NCBI GenBank assembly: GCA_021157815.1
Contig: JAGGVT010000050.1
Coordinates: 1 to 10,483 of the forward strand
Source: a bacterium
GTDB taxonomy: Bacteria > JAJVIF01 > JAGGVT01
Length of the DNA: 10,483 nucleotides
Direction: 5' to 3'
Shown: positions 1 through 6,013 of the stretch, piece by piece
Layout of the letters: every line of letters starts with the position of its first letter
Position numbering within the stretch: the first letter of the stretch is position 1
The notes under the pieces: model-generated
What the model saw: only the letters and a program-made list of their open reading frames with translations
What the model was told of the DNA's origin: nothing
Database searches by the model: none
Made by a program: the position numbers and the translations under genes

Positions 1-1
1 A

Positions 2-29
2 TGGATTCCGGGTCAAGCCCGGAATGACA
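2..29. repeat. REP-like palindrome, TGGATTC/GAATGAC family, variant stem
   Basis: The arms are ATTCCGGG and CCCGGAAT around a loop of TCAAG. They are flanked by TGG on the left and GACA on the right. These outer flanks match the palindromes at 2598-2624 and 6119-6143, whose stem is ATTCCCGC/GCGGGAAT instead. The changes fall on both arms so pairing is kept, which points to one family of structured intergenic repeats. It lies at the window edge, so its own neighbours are only partly visible. Confidence 0.7.
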
Positions 30-173
30 ACGAGTTCAATCGCGGATTTAGGGTATTCACTTACGATTCATGTCTGATAAATACCAATAAGCCGGTATGT
101 TCTTTATTAATCAGCAATACGGTAATTAGTCTCTAGCTTAACCGGACAGTAGTGATTTGAATCCTGAAGTTCA

Positions 174-260
174 GGGATTGTTGAAAGAGTCGATTTCTTT
201 CCGGAATGTAGGGGCGCAACAAGCAGCTCCCCTACATATAGCGCCTTTTCAACAATTCCC
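174..260. repeat. Degenerate small element with TGTTGAAA-type terminal inverted repeats
   Basis: The left end GGGATTGTTGAAAGAG and the right end CTTTTCAACAATTCCC are imperfect inverted repeats. They resemble the ends (GGGGCTGTTGAAAAAGC) of the 131-bp elements at 2404-2534 and 5866-5996. The centre (208-235) is another palindrome with arms GTAGGGG and CCCCTAC. The element ends two bases past the methyltransferase stop codon on the minus strand, so its hairpin may also act as the 3' end of that transcript. The rest of 30-173 shows only a short palindrome (CCTGAAgTTCAGG at 163-175) and no gene. Confidence 0.55.
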
Positions 261-262
261 TT

Positions 263-1108
263 TCAAATTACTTCGCTTACCAAGTCTCTCTCACGGGTCA
301 TCTCAATTATAAAATGATCTCCCATAGTGTTAAATAACGGCAGAGCGGATAGATTCTTGTCAAGCCAGCGGAATTTCCGATAGAATTTTCTCCGTCTTCT
401 GAAATGCCCTGAAAGATAGGGTGGGGGAAGCATCAGACCCAACGCCTCAATCCGGTCAATTGAGAAATACAATCCAAAGATATCCGCAATCTCTGATGGC
501 TGATAAAATCGGGACGGAACTCGTTTCCCGGCCATAGGAACAAGCGCGGAGCCGCGCCATCGTGAAAACGCGCGGCTAAATCGCCTGTGAAGCAGAAAAT
601 AAATCGTTTCAAAAATCGGTTTGCGGCCCATTACGACATGCAGTGATTTACCTCCGGGGTTAAGCAACCTTGCGTTAAGGCGTGCGAAACCGTCAAGATT
701 TTCTATCATATTCAACGGGCCGAAATTGGAATAAACGCCGTCAAATCCCATTGGCAGTTCCTCGATTAGTTTTAAAAGCTCCTCCGCTCGAAGATGTCTG
801 AGAGTTACATCGCGAGAAAAACCCGCTTTTTTGATTTTCTTTTCAGCTTCAGTGAGCATTCCGGATGAGAAATCACAAGCGATAACACTGATTCCACGCT
901 TCGCAAGATGGATAGCGTCATCACCGGTACCGCAGCCGATATCCAGAACAAGCATCCCGGGTTTAAAAAGGGCATCAAGGCGTTTCTGCACACGCGCGCG
1001 AAAATCCCTGCCGATTGCTGTCAGGCTGAAATCACAATCGTAGGTTTTAGACGCTCTATCGAACGCCTCATGTGATTTCTGCCTTAGTTCTTTCGTTAAT
1101 CTTGACAT
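263..1108 (-). CDS. Class I SAM-dependent methyltransferase
   Basis: This 281-residue protein has a Rossmann-type methyltransferase core. The glycine-rich motif I VLDIGCGTGDDAIHLAKRG lies at about residues 54-72. An acidic residue ends strand 2 (ACDFSSGML, D79), where it would hold the ribose of S-adenosylmethionine. FDGVYSNFGPLN (122-133) fits the motif IV position, and LLNPGGKSLHVVMGR (148-162) follows. The layout is that of the ubiquinone/small-molecule methyltransferase superfamily (Methyltransf_11/25). The basic C-terminal half (RRRRKFYRKFR near 236-246) is not diagnostic, and the substrate cannot be read from the sequence. The ATG at 1108 has no clear ribosome binding site. A GTAG-headed REP hairpin lies 16 bases upstream of it. 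The gene stands alone, and a degenerate inverted-repeat element begins just beyond its stop codon. Confidence 0.85.
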   Translation of the reverse strand: MSRLTKELRQKSHEAFDRASKTYDCDFSLTAIGRDFRARVQKRLDALFKPGMLVLDIGCGTGDDAIHLAKRGISVIACDFSSGMLTEAEKKIKKAGFSRDVTLRHLRAEELLKLIEELPMGFDGVYSNFGPLNMIENLDGFARLNARLLNPGGKSLHVVMGRKPIFETIYFLLHRRFSRAFSRWRGSALVPMAGKRVPSRFYQPSEIADIFGLYFSIDRIEALGLMLPPPYLSGHFRRRRKFYRKFRWLDKNLSALPLFNTMGDHFIIEMTRERDLVSEVI

Positions 1109-1123
1109 GGCATTAATTGAGTC

Positions 1124-1149
1124 GTAGCCCGGGAATCCACTTCCCGGGG
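1124..1149. repeat. GTAG-headed REP palindrome, same family as the RAYT-linked repeats
   Basis: GTAG is followed by the stem CCCGGGAA, loop TCCAC and TTCCCGGGG. The family near the transposase reads GTAA, CCCGGCA, TCCCCT/TCCCTT, TGCCGGGG-type arms. This copy keeps the foot tetranucleotide (here the classic GTAG), the outer CCCGG/CCGGGG and the TCC-ending loop, and differs in the inner pairs on both arms. An outer pair CGTAG (1123-1127) / CTACG (1163-1167) and a second small hairpin (GTTTT/AAAAAC, 1149-1163) could fold the region into a three-way junction. It lies about 8.3 kb from the RAYT. Confidence 0.65.
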
Positions 1150-1201
1150 TTTTCGTGAAAAACTACGTTTTATGTTGTTGCGTTTTATAAATATATTTTT
1201 C

Positions 1202-1381
1202 CCTGGGAGCGCTGGTCTCTGACCGGCACCTGAGCAAGCAAAATTGAAATGAAAAAAAAGGAATCTTTCGGACATGGTTGATATATTCAACTCTTTTCTT
1301 TTGGTATGTTGTCTGTTAAATATACTTTGCTGATTTCTATTAAACTGGTCCAAGTGCCGGTCAGAGACCAGCGCTCCCAGG
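1202..1381. repeat. Pair of 31-bp inverted repeats around an AT-rich spacer
   Basis: The arm at 1202-1232 begins CCTGGGAGCGCTGGTCTC and returns as its reverse complement at 1351-1381, with a single mismatch near the inner edge. Each arm also contains its own small hairpin, CTGGTC/GACCGG with a three-base loop. The 118-bp spacer is AT-rich and I see no convincing gene in it. The arrangement is like two REP units facing each other. Together with the REP at 1124-1149 it fills most of the 341-base gap between the two minus-strand genes. Confidence 0.75.
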
Positions 1382-1449
1382 TTCAGAATTTTGCCGATAC
1401 TATGTCATTTCTATAAACACTGGTTTTATTGCCTTTTTCCTATACCTTA

Positions 1450-2253
1450 TTAATTAAGTGAAAAATCCTTAAGAAGCCAGGTATCAGTCCCGCGGGCTTC
1501 TGAGCCGAAATACTGCATTACTATACCTACATTCTCAGCGTAATATGTCTGATAATTCCTGTCCTCACTTGTCATGTAACGCGTTTCAATCAGCATCGCG
1601 GTGAATGGCCCATTCGATGTTTGAACATTTTCAAAAGAGCGTACCGTACTTGACGGACTCTGTTTATCGGATTCATGCCATGAATCATTGATCTTAGGCG
1701 ATGACGGCATCACAAGAAGCGCTCGCCTTGTGGGACGCTTGATATCATGAGTTATCATCAGATTATCATTTTCCGTATAATAATAGCTGCTTTGCTCCCT
1801 GCCGTTTTCAGTCGATTTCACCTGATAAAGAGTTATCCTTCTGACCTCGATTTTATCCACAACTTCAATGGCCTTGGTTGTAATCGTTTTACCGTCACGA
1901 TTCATCATCCCCCCTTTTTTTGTGTGTTCATAGACCCATCGATTTCCCACTGCCAAAGGAAACCATTTCGTGCCGCCTGATAAATCGCTGGCTGTTTGCG
2001 TTGATGTTTCATCTGATTGAGTCGCGGATGATGTTTCTTCAGGTTTTTGAATATTTATTGTCGAGTGATGCCATTCATACTCCAGATTGAAAGTGCAAAT
2101 TTGCTTTAGCGTATTATACGGTTGCTTTTCAGCTGTTTGTGCCGGAAGAATCCATGGCAGCCCTAATATAATCGCAAGTAACATCAACGCGATTATCCAG
2201 AGAACGTTCGAACTCTTTCTCTGTGCTGCTTTATTGTAGTATGGGTGTCCCAT
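1450..2253 (-). CDS. Hypothetical membrane-anchored extracytoplasmic protein with PLAVGNRWVYE motif
   Basis: I do not recognise a named family for this 267-residue protein. After a short basic N-terminus (NKAAQRKSSN) there is one strong hydrophobic segment at about residues 17-37. It is either an uncleaved signal anchor or a signal peptide ending near LPAQTAEK. A Ser/Thr/Glu-rich linker follows (about 70-95). A soluble domain then opens with WFPLAVGNRWVYE (97-109), a motif common at the start of exported beta-rich bacterial proteins of unknown role. It ends YYAENVGIVMQYFG... WLLKDFSLN, also typical of such proteins. No catalytic residues stand out. I chose the ATG at 2253, with a weak GGA about seven bases upstream. 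A GTG one codon earlier (2256) is possible. A perfect TATAAT lies upstream at 2288-2293. Confidence 0.7.
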   Translation of the reverse strand: MGHPYYNKAAQRKSSNVLWIIALMLLAIILGLPWILPAQTAEKQPYNTLKQICTFNLEYEWHHSTINIQKPEETSSATQSDETSTQTASDLSGGTKWFPLAVGNRWVYEHTKKGGMMNRDGKTITTKAIEVVDKIEVRRITLYQVKSTENGREQSSYYYTENDNLMITHDIKRPTRRALLVMPSSPKINDSWHESDKQSPSSTVRSFENVQTSNGPFTAMLIETRYMTSEDRNYQTYYAENVGIVMQYFGSEARGTDTWLLKDFSLN

Positions 2254-2287
2254 CACACAATCCAGATGAAATCAGGAATCATGAATA

Positions 2288-2293
2288 ATTATA
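2288..2293 (-). promoter_or_regulatory. Candidate -10 box for the 1450-2253 gene
   Basis: On the minus strand the sequence reads GGTGTATAATTA, a perfect TATAAT about 35 bases before the ATG at 2253. No good -35 hexamer is seen at 16-18 bases, so this is only a candidate. Confidence 0.35.
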
Positions 2294-2317
2294 CACCAAT
2301 TCGCGGGAAAGTCTTTG

Positions 2318-2389
2318 GTAGGGGCGCCGCTTGTAGCGTTCTTTCTTGCTTGGAAAGCGTTTCGGAATCTTCAAACAGCAAGAAAAACG
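2318..2389. repeat. Truncated GTAGGGGCGC repeat followed by a long hairpin
   Basis: GTAGGGGCGCCGCTTGTAGC (2318-2337) matches the reverse complement of the palindrome at 208-235 but has lost its right arm. A long imperfect hairpin overlaps it: CGTTCTTTCTTGCT (2337-2350) pairs with AGCAAGAAAAACG (2377-2389) with one bulged base and a 26-base loop. The right arm runs straight into the interrupted palindrome at 2389. The phrase CAAGAAWACGTCATTCCCGC is shared with 5842-5860, so this flank belongs to the larger duplicated unit. Confidence 0.5.
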
Positions 2390-2403
2390 TCATTCCCGCG
2401 AAA

Positions 2404-2534
2404 GGGGCTGTTGAAAAAGCCCTGAATGTAGGGGGTAGGTCTCTGTGCCTACCCTAAATATTGGCATAAATACAGGGCAACCACGGAGAGTTGCCCCTAC
2501 GGTCTGGGATATAATGGGCTTTTTCAACAGTCCC
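2404..2534 (+). mobile_element. 131-bp MITE-like element, copy A, inserted in a REP palindrome
   Basis: The ends are GGGGCTGTTGAAAAAGC and GCTTTTTCAACAGTCCC, a near-perfect 17-bp terminal inverted repeat. The element splits a palindrome of the TGGATTCCCGC/GCGGGAATGAC family. The flank reads GTCATTCCCGCGAAA on the left and GAAAGCGGGAATCCA on the right, so GAAA (or CGAAAG, if ambiguous bases are shifted) is duplicated. Inside are two hairpins pointing at each other: GGGTAGG/CCTACCC (2433-2454) and GGGCAAC/GTTGCCC (2475-2496). Each is preceded by GTAG in its own orientation and has the loop TCTCYGTG. Reverse-complemented, the copy at 5866-5996 differs from this one at only about three positions. 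There is no coding capacity, so transposition would have to be supplied in trans. Confidence 0.8.
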
Positions 2535-2565
2535 GAAAGCGGGAATCCATTTTTCTTCGGATTCA

Positions 2566-2595
2566 ATCCTGTACGATAGTCTGGTTAAAACTTAA
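2566..2595 (+). pseudogene. 3' tail of a decayed GIY-YIG nuclease gene (copy A)
   Basis: Codons reading ILYDSLVKT-stop lie just two bases before the palindrome at 2598. The nucleotides CTGTACGATAGTCTG align with CTGCACGATAGTCTT in the clearer relic at 6014-6109, also next to its stop codon. Only about ten codons survive here. On its own this would be unconvincing, and the call rests on the match to the second locus. Confidence 0.45.
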
Positions 2596-2597
2596 AT

Positions 2598-2624
2598 TGG
2601 ATTCCCGCTTTCGCGGGAATGACA
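2598..2624. repeat. Intact REP-like palindrome (TGGATTCCCGC / GCGGGAATGAC)
   Basis: The left arm is TGGATTCCCGC, the loop TTTC and the right arm GCGGGAATGACA. One frame translates as WIPAFAGMT, a string I know from spurious ORFs across many bacterial genomes, so this is a widespread repeat. With the interrupted copy at 2389-2550 it forms an inverted pair around the GIY-YIG relic. The remaining gap to 2805 holds only a degenerate patch at about 2676-2727 (with CCCTGAGCGTAGTC and a terminal GGAATGAC) that looks like another decayed repeat. Confidence 0.85.
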
Positions 2625-2835
2625 TGTTATTCGACCTGATGAGTTAATCGAATGTGAGAAACAAAATCTGGCCATTCGCTTCTCGAAGACCCTGAGCGTA
2701 GTCAAAAGGCGCGAATATCGGAATGACGAACTATATATGTTTTGATGATGTTCTGAGACACATTCCCAACAGCGCCCTGACTTACAGCTTGACTAAAGAC
2801 TCGTTATGCGGTTTATTCTAGTTATGATGATATTC

Positions 2836-3390
2836 ATGTTTAGAAAATCAAAAAAACAAAATGGGCAGGATGGATTCAGTTTTATTTCACTTTTGATTTC
2901 ACTTGTCATCGTAGGAATTCTGGCGTCGATGGCGCTTGTTCATTACAGGTCGCTGGGATTGTTCAGCACTGATAGAACAAATCCTGAAAGCTTTGAGAGA
3001 CGGCTCGATAAAAATCTTGCTATTGAGAGTTTGAAAAAACTTCACACGATGGAGATTACTTATCATATTCGTTATAACCGGTACGGCACATTCAATGAAC
3101 TGCAAAGCGAGGGGTATATTCCAGCGGGTTATACAGCGAAACTGGGCGAACATGGAGTTCCATTCCTCGATTATTGGGACATCGAGATTAACGCGATGGA
3201 GGAATCATATTTGCTTCTTGCCACACCAAATGACAATGCTGCTGAATATGATAATGTTCCTATCCTGGGGATGAATGAATCCGGGCGTGTCTGGGAGGAG
3301 GAGGGGTTCGAGGAATTAGGGGATGAGCCTGAGGATAATACCGATGATGAAATTCCATTTCCATTTGGCTTGCCGGAAGAGGGCGATTAA
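2836..3390 (+). CDS. Type IV pilin / type II secretion pseudopilin-like protein
   Basis: From this start the protein has 184 residues. A short basic leader (MFRKSKKQNGQDG) is followed by FSFISLLISLVIVGILASMA, the class III prepilin pattern that prepilin peptidase cuts after glycine, here G13. The middle (about 60-125) has the pilin-like LKKLHTMEITYHIRYNRYGT and NELQSEGYI stretches. These resemble the Tyr/Gly-rich core of small pseudopilins in many environmental bacteria. The usual glutamate at +5 of the mature protein is serine here. The last ~32 residues are strongly acidic. An earlier ATG at 2806 would place an odd hydrophobic stretch (FILVMMIFM) before the basic leader, so I prefer 2836, although neither start has a clear ribosome binding site. 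A possible -35 TTGACT is at 2789-2794. The next gene begins 97 bases downstream. Confidence 0.75.
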   Translation: MFRKSKKQNGQDGFSFISLLISLVIVGILASMALVHYRSLGLFSTDRTNPESFERRLDKNLAIESLKKLHTMEITYHIRYNRYGTFNELQSEGYIPAGYTAKLGEHGVPFLDYWDIEINAMEESYLLLATPNDNAAEYDNVPILGMNESGRVWEEEGFEELGDEPEDNTDDEIPFPFGLPEEGD

Positions 3391-3441
3391 TTCAACCTGA
3401 TTGATTGTTTGGTAATCAAATAAATTAGCATCAAAAGTAAA

Positions 3442-3460
3442 CCTCCCGATTATTGGGAGG
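3442..3460 (+). terminator. Hairpin between pilin and cytochrome genes (terminator or processing site)
   Basis: CCTCCC and GGGAGG pair across a seven-base loop. The sequence that follows is ATATATCATTT, not a run of T, so it is a weak intrinsic terminator at best. A second, AT-rich stem (TTGATT/AATCAA, 3401-3419) precedes it. It could equally shape mRNA stability or hold back translation of the gene at 3488. Confidence 0.3.
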
Positions 3461-3487
3461 ATATATCATTTACAGGGCACACATAAC

Positions 3488-4945
3488 ATGAACAGGTTAA
3501 ACAGCATCCTTAAATATTTTGCGCCAATGCTTGTTTTCGCTTTTGCGATTGGATTATTGAATTGCGCGTCAGCATCCGTACAAGTGCCGAAACACGTTGT
3601 GATCTTTTTCTCATCTGAAACAAAGAATGAGCTTTTCGTCTGTGGGTGCAAGGAAAAACTCGGAGGGCTGGCACGTCGCAAGACAGCAATTAAAAACTGC
3701 GAATATCCGCACATTGTCGTGGATGTCGGAAGCTTTTCCAAAGGCAGCAAGAGATTCGAGAAACTTAAAACAGAAACGCTTTTGAAATGCTACAACAACA
3801 TCGGCTGCGATGTAATCAACGTAGGCACTAACGAATATCGTCTTGGAGATGAGCTTGTCAGGTATTTTGAGAAAATTGCGGATGCTCCATTCATCAGCGC
3901 GAACGTAGCTGATAAAAACCGGGAACTTGTGTTTCCGCCATATAAAATAATCACTGTTGATGGTTTGAAACTTGGGGTTATCGGCGTGGTGTCCTCGGCG
4001 TTTGTTAAGGACGAGGTACGATTGGGATACCGTATTCTGAATATTGAGGAGCAGGCGGCGAAATTTGTTCCAGAGGTGAGCAAACAATGTGACTTGGTTA
4101 TCCTGCTTGCGAACGCTCGCGACAACGAGATTGAAAACATCGCCGCAGCGAATCCCGGCATCGATGTCATTTTAGGCGGACGGACTTTCAATTACTCCGA
4201 GAATGACCGTCCCACGAAATTAGGCAACACAATAATCCATAAGAACGGCGGAATGGGCAAATATCTTGGGCGGCTCAGGCTTGACCTTCAGAGGGCAACT
4301 CCGGTAAAAATCAAGGACTACGAGGGTTTCAATGTCCATCTGGGCGATGACCTTGTGGATGATCCTGAAATTCTTAAGATTCTCGATGAATACAGGACCA
4401 GATTAAAAACAACGGATTTCACCAAGCCGGCTGAGGATTCGAAGGATGGAACCACTGGTACAGGAGAGAAGAAGGATTCAAGCGATGTGTCAGATGATGA
4501 TATTCTCGCTGATGCCGATTTGGCAAATGAAACTCCGGCATATTTAAGTTACACGGGCGCTTTGAAATGCGCGGAATGCCATAAGGAAATCTATAATAAA
4601 TGGCGCCGGACTCGCCATGCGAACGCGTTCATCACTCTTGCCGCGGAGCAGCAGGACAAAAATCCGCAATGCTTTCCCTGCCATACTGTGGGATTCAAGC
4701 GCATCGGCGGTTTCGTCGATTTCGAAAGCACTCCCAAACTTGTTGGCGTTCAATGCGAAAACTGCCACGGCGGCGGAGCGGCGCATGTAATTGCAATGAA
4801 AGACCCGGCAAAATCAGGTCCCGCGATTACAAGCCGTGTCCCGGAATTTTTCTGTAAAAAATGCCATAATGATGAGTGGGATGCTGAGTTCAACATGGAG
4901 GAAAAACTGCCTCTTGTTGATCATGGCACTGATGGGACTGAATAG
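3488..4945 (+). CDS. Exported tetraheme cytochrome c with degenerate 5'-nucleotidase-like metallophosphatase domain
   Basis: The 485-residue protein begins with a signal peptide (hydrophobic about 11-25). LLNC at 23-26 is an imperfect lipobox, and cleavage after ASAS is the alternative. Residues ~35-270 follow the UshA/5'-nucleotidase layout: GGLARR (59-64), a VVDVGS strand, GCDVINVGTNEYRLG (106-120), SANVADKN, FPPY, LGVIGVVS (162-169), GIDVILGG (224-231) and GKYLGRL (257-263). Yet the metal-binding signatures are replaced. GNHE is GTNE, the GD motif is GS, GGHSH is GGRTF, and no D-x-H is seen at the start. A CGC pair at 52-54 precedes GGLARR. After an acidic linker (~310-350) come four CxxCH heme sites (361, 395, 423, 456) in a cytochrome c554-like domain. 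H377 (RHANAF) and H433 are likely axial ligands. It probably acts in periplasmic electron transfer, with no known partner. nusB starts 20 bases downstream. Confidence 0.85.
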   Translation: MNRLNSILKYFAPMLVFAFAIGLLNCASASVQVPKHVVIFFSSETKNELFVCGCKEKLGGLARRKTAIKNCEYPHIVVDVGSFSKGSKRFEKLKTETLLKCYNNIGCDVINVGTNEYRLGDELVRYFEKIADAPFISANVADKNRELVFPPYKIITVDGLKLGVIGVVSSAFVKDEVRLGYRILNIEEQAAKFVPEVSKQCDLVILLANARDNEIENIAAANPGIDVILGGRTFNYSENDRPTKLGNTIIHKNGGMGKYLGRLRLDLQRATPVKIKDYEGFNVHLGDDLVDDPEILKILDEYRTRLKTTDFTKPAEDSKDGTTGTGEKKDSSDVSDDDILADADLANETPAYLSYTGALKCAECHKEIYNKWRRTRHANAFITLAAEQQDKNPQCFPCHTVGFKRIGGFVDFESTPKLVGVQCENCHGGGAAHVIAMKDPAKSGPAITSRVPEFFCKKCHNDEWDAEFNMEEKLPLVDHGTDGTE

Positions 4946-4965
4946 AATTAGTAACAGGAAATACA

Positions 4966-5430
4966 TTGACCAGCAGACGAAAACTACGAGAAATGATTTT
5001 TTCCCTTCTTTTCCAGATAGAGGTGGGGGAGCACGATTCAGAACAGACCCTGCAGAAGAGCATTGAGGAAGAAGAAATTTCGACTGATGACAGGAATTTT
5101 TACAGCGGGATGATAAGAGGAGTCTCGCGTGAAAGAAACGCGCTTGATGGCATTATCGAGGAATATGCCAGGGGTTGGAGACTTAACCGTATCGCAAAGG
5201 CTGATTTGTCAATTCTCAGGATGGCGATTTTCGAATTGCTGTTTGGCCTGTCAGGACTCGAGGCTGACCCTCCGGTAGTAATCAACGAGGCGGTTATGCT
5301 AGCGAAAAAATTCTCAGGGCCAAAAGCCGGCAAATTTATCAACGGCATACTGGGAAGCGTCGCCCGCGATATGAATGATACATCAAAAAACGTTGGCAGA
5401 ATCGCAGGTGATAATGTCCTTAAAAAATGA
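4966..5430 (+). CDS. nusB: Transcription antitermination factor NusB
   Basis: The 154-residue product has the all-helical NusB fold. It starts RRKLREMIFSLLFQIEVG (family form: RR.aRe.alq.LYq.e). The later stretch RIAKADLSILRMAIFELLF comes next, followed by PPVVINEAVMLAKKFSGPKA and the closing GKFINGILGSVAR, the most conserved part of the family. NusB binds boxA RNA together with NusE (ribosomal protein S10) and supports antitermination on rRNA operons. Length is normal. The start is TTG, preceded at 5-6 bases by ACAGGAA, and no better ATG lies nearby. The gene follows the cytochrome gene by 20 bases and overlaps the next gene by 17, so the three look cotranscribed. The usual neighbour ribH is not in view. 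Confidence 0.95.
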   Translation: MTSRRKLREMIFSLLFQIEVGEHDSEQTLQKSIEEEEISTDDRNFYSGMIRGVSRERNALDGIIEEYARGWRLNRIAKADLSILRMAIFELLFGLSGLEADPPVVINEAVMLAKKFSGPKAGKFINGILGSVARDMNDTSKNVGRIAGDNVLKK

Positions 5431-5824
5431 TGGGCATAAAAAGATTCCTCTCGGACCTGCTTTTGGCGATACTGCTCTTTATGCGGTCAGTTTTATCCTG
5501 TTCATGGTTTGCGGAATATGGTTTCCGCATCGAAATTTCCACGTTATAACATCACGGCTCGGCGCCGGTGGAGAACTTCCAAAGGGTTCACAAAGCGCGT
5601 ACGAACTGACAGAAATCCTGTATGCGTGGCAGGGGCTTTTGATAGTGCTGTTCATCGCGCTTGTTGTGTATTTCTGGTGGACATCCACATGGAAGCAATC
5701 GACATCTAAAAAATCCGGTAGATTCCTCCTGTGGTGCATTCCCGCCGGTTTTTATGTCATGATGCTGTGGATTCTCTACTGGCTGATGTTTCCCCTCCGC
5801 ATAGTAAGCGACGTGGTTGCGTAA
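5414..5824 (+). CDS. Small three-helix membrane protein of unknown function
   Basis: Not recognised. The 136-residue product starts MSLKNDGHKK and has three hydrophobic segments, at about residues 22-37, 74-92 and 105-128. The last is rich in Trp and Met (LLWCIPAGFYVMMLWILYWL). A loop between helices 1 and 2 (HRNFHVITSRLGAGGELPKG) is the only substantial polar region. There are no catalytic motifs. The ATG at 5414 has AGGTG just upstream and overlaps the end of nusB by 17 bases in another frame, consistent with translational coupling. The frame stays open to 5375, but the ribosome binding site favours 5414. Directly after its stop lies a broken palindrome fragment (ATTCCCGCGAACGCG). Confidence 0.7.
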   Translation: MSLKNDGHKKIPLGPAFGDTALYAVSFILFMVCGIWFPHRNFHVITSRLGAGGELPKGSQSAYELTEILYAWQGLLIVLFIALVVYFWWTSTWKQSTSKKSGRFLLWCIPAGFYVMMLWILYWLMFPLRIVSDVVA

Positions 5825-5865
5825 TTCCCGCGAACGCGAAACAAGAATACGTCATTCCCGCGAAA

Positions 5866-5996
5866 GGGGCTGTTGAAAAAGCCCATTATATCCCAGACCG
5901 TAGGGGCAACTCTCCGTGGTTGCCCTGTATTTATGCCAATATTTAGGGTAGGCACAGAGACCTCCCCCCTACATTCAGAGCTTTTTCAACAGCCCC
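5866..5996 (-). mobile_element. 131-bp MITE-like element, copy B, inserted in a REP palindrome
   Basis: This copy has the same length as the element at 2404-2534 and about 98% identity to it in the opposite orientation. Ends are GGGGCTGTTGAAAAAGC and its exact complement at the right (the other copy has one mismatch there). It interrupts the same family of palindrome at the same place, between GTCATTCCCGCGAAA (5851-5865) and GAAAGCGGGAATCCA (5997-6011). The two internal GTAG-headed hairpins are present, but a T-to-G change in one arm breaks a pair in the GGGTAGG stem. No coding capacity. Confidence 0.8.
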
Positions 5997-6013
5997 GAAA
6001 GCGGGAATCCATT

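Noticed and set aside
1096-1353. 85-residue open frame on the minus strand
   Set aside because: It crosses the inverted repeat arm and the GTAG REP, has no recognisable domain and overlaps the methyltransferase start.
2676-2727. Possible hairpin regulatory site with CCCTGAGCGTAGTC
   Set aside because: Looks like a decayed dispersed repeat. The pairing (ATTCGC/GCGAAT) is too short to claim a function.
3611-4191. Antisense frames of 158 and 133 residues inside the cytochrome gene
   Set aside because: They are shadows of a gene with clear domain structure and four heme motifs on the other strand.
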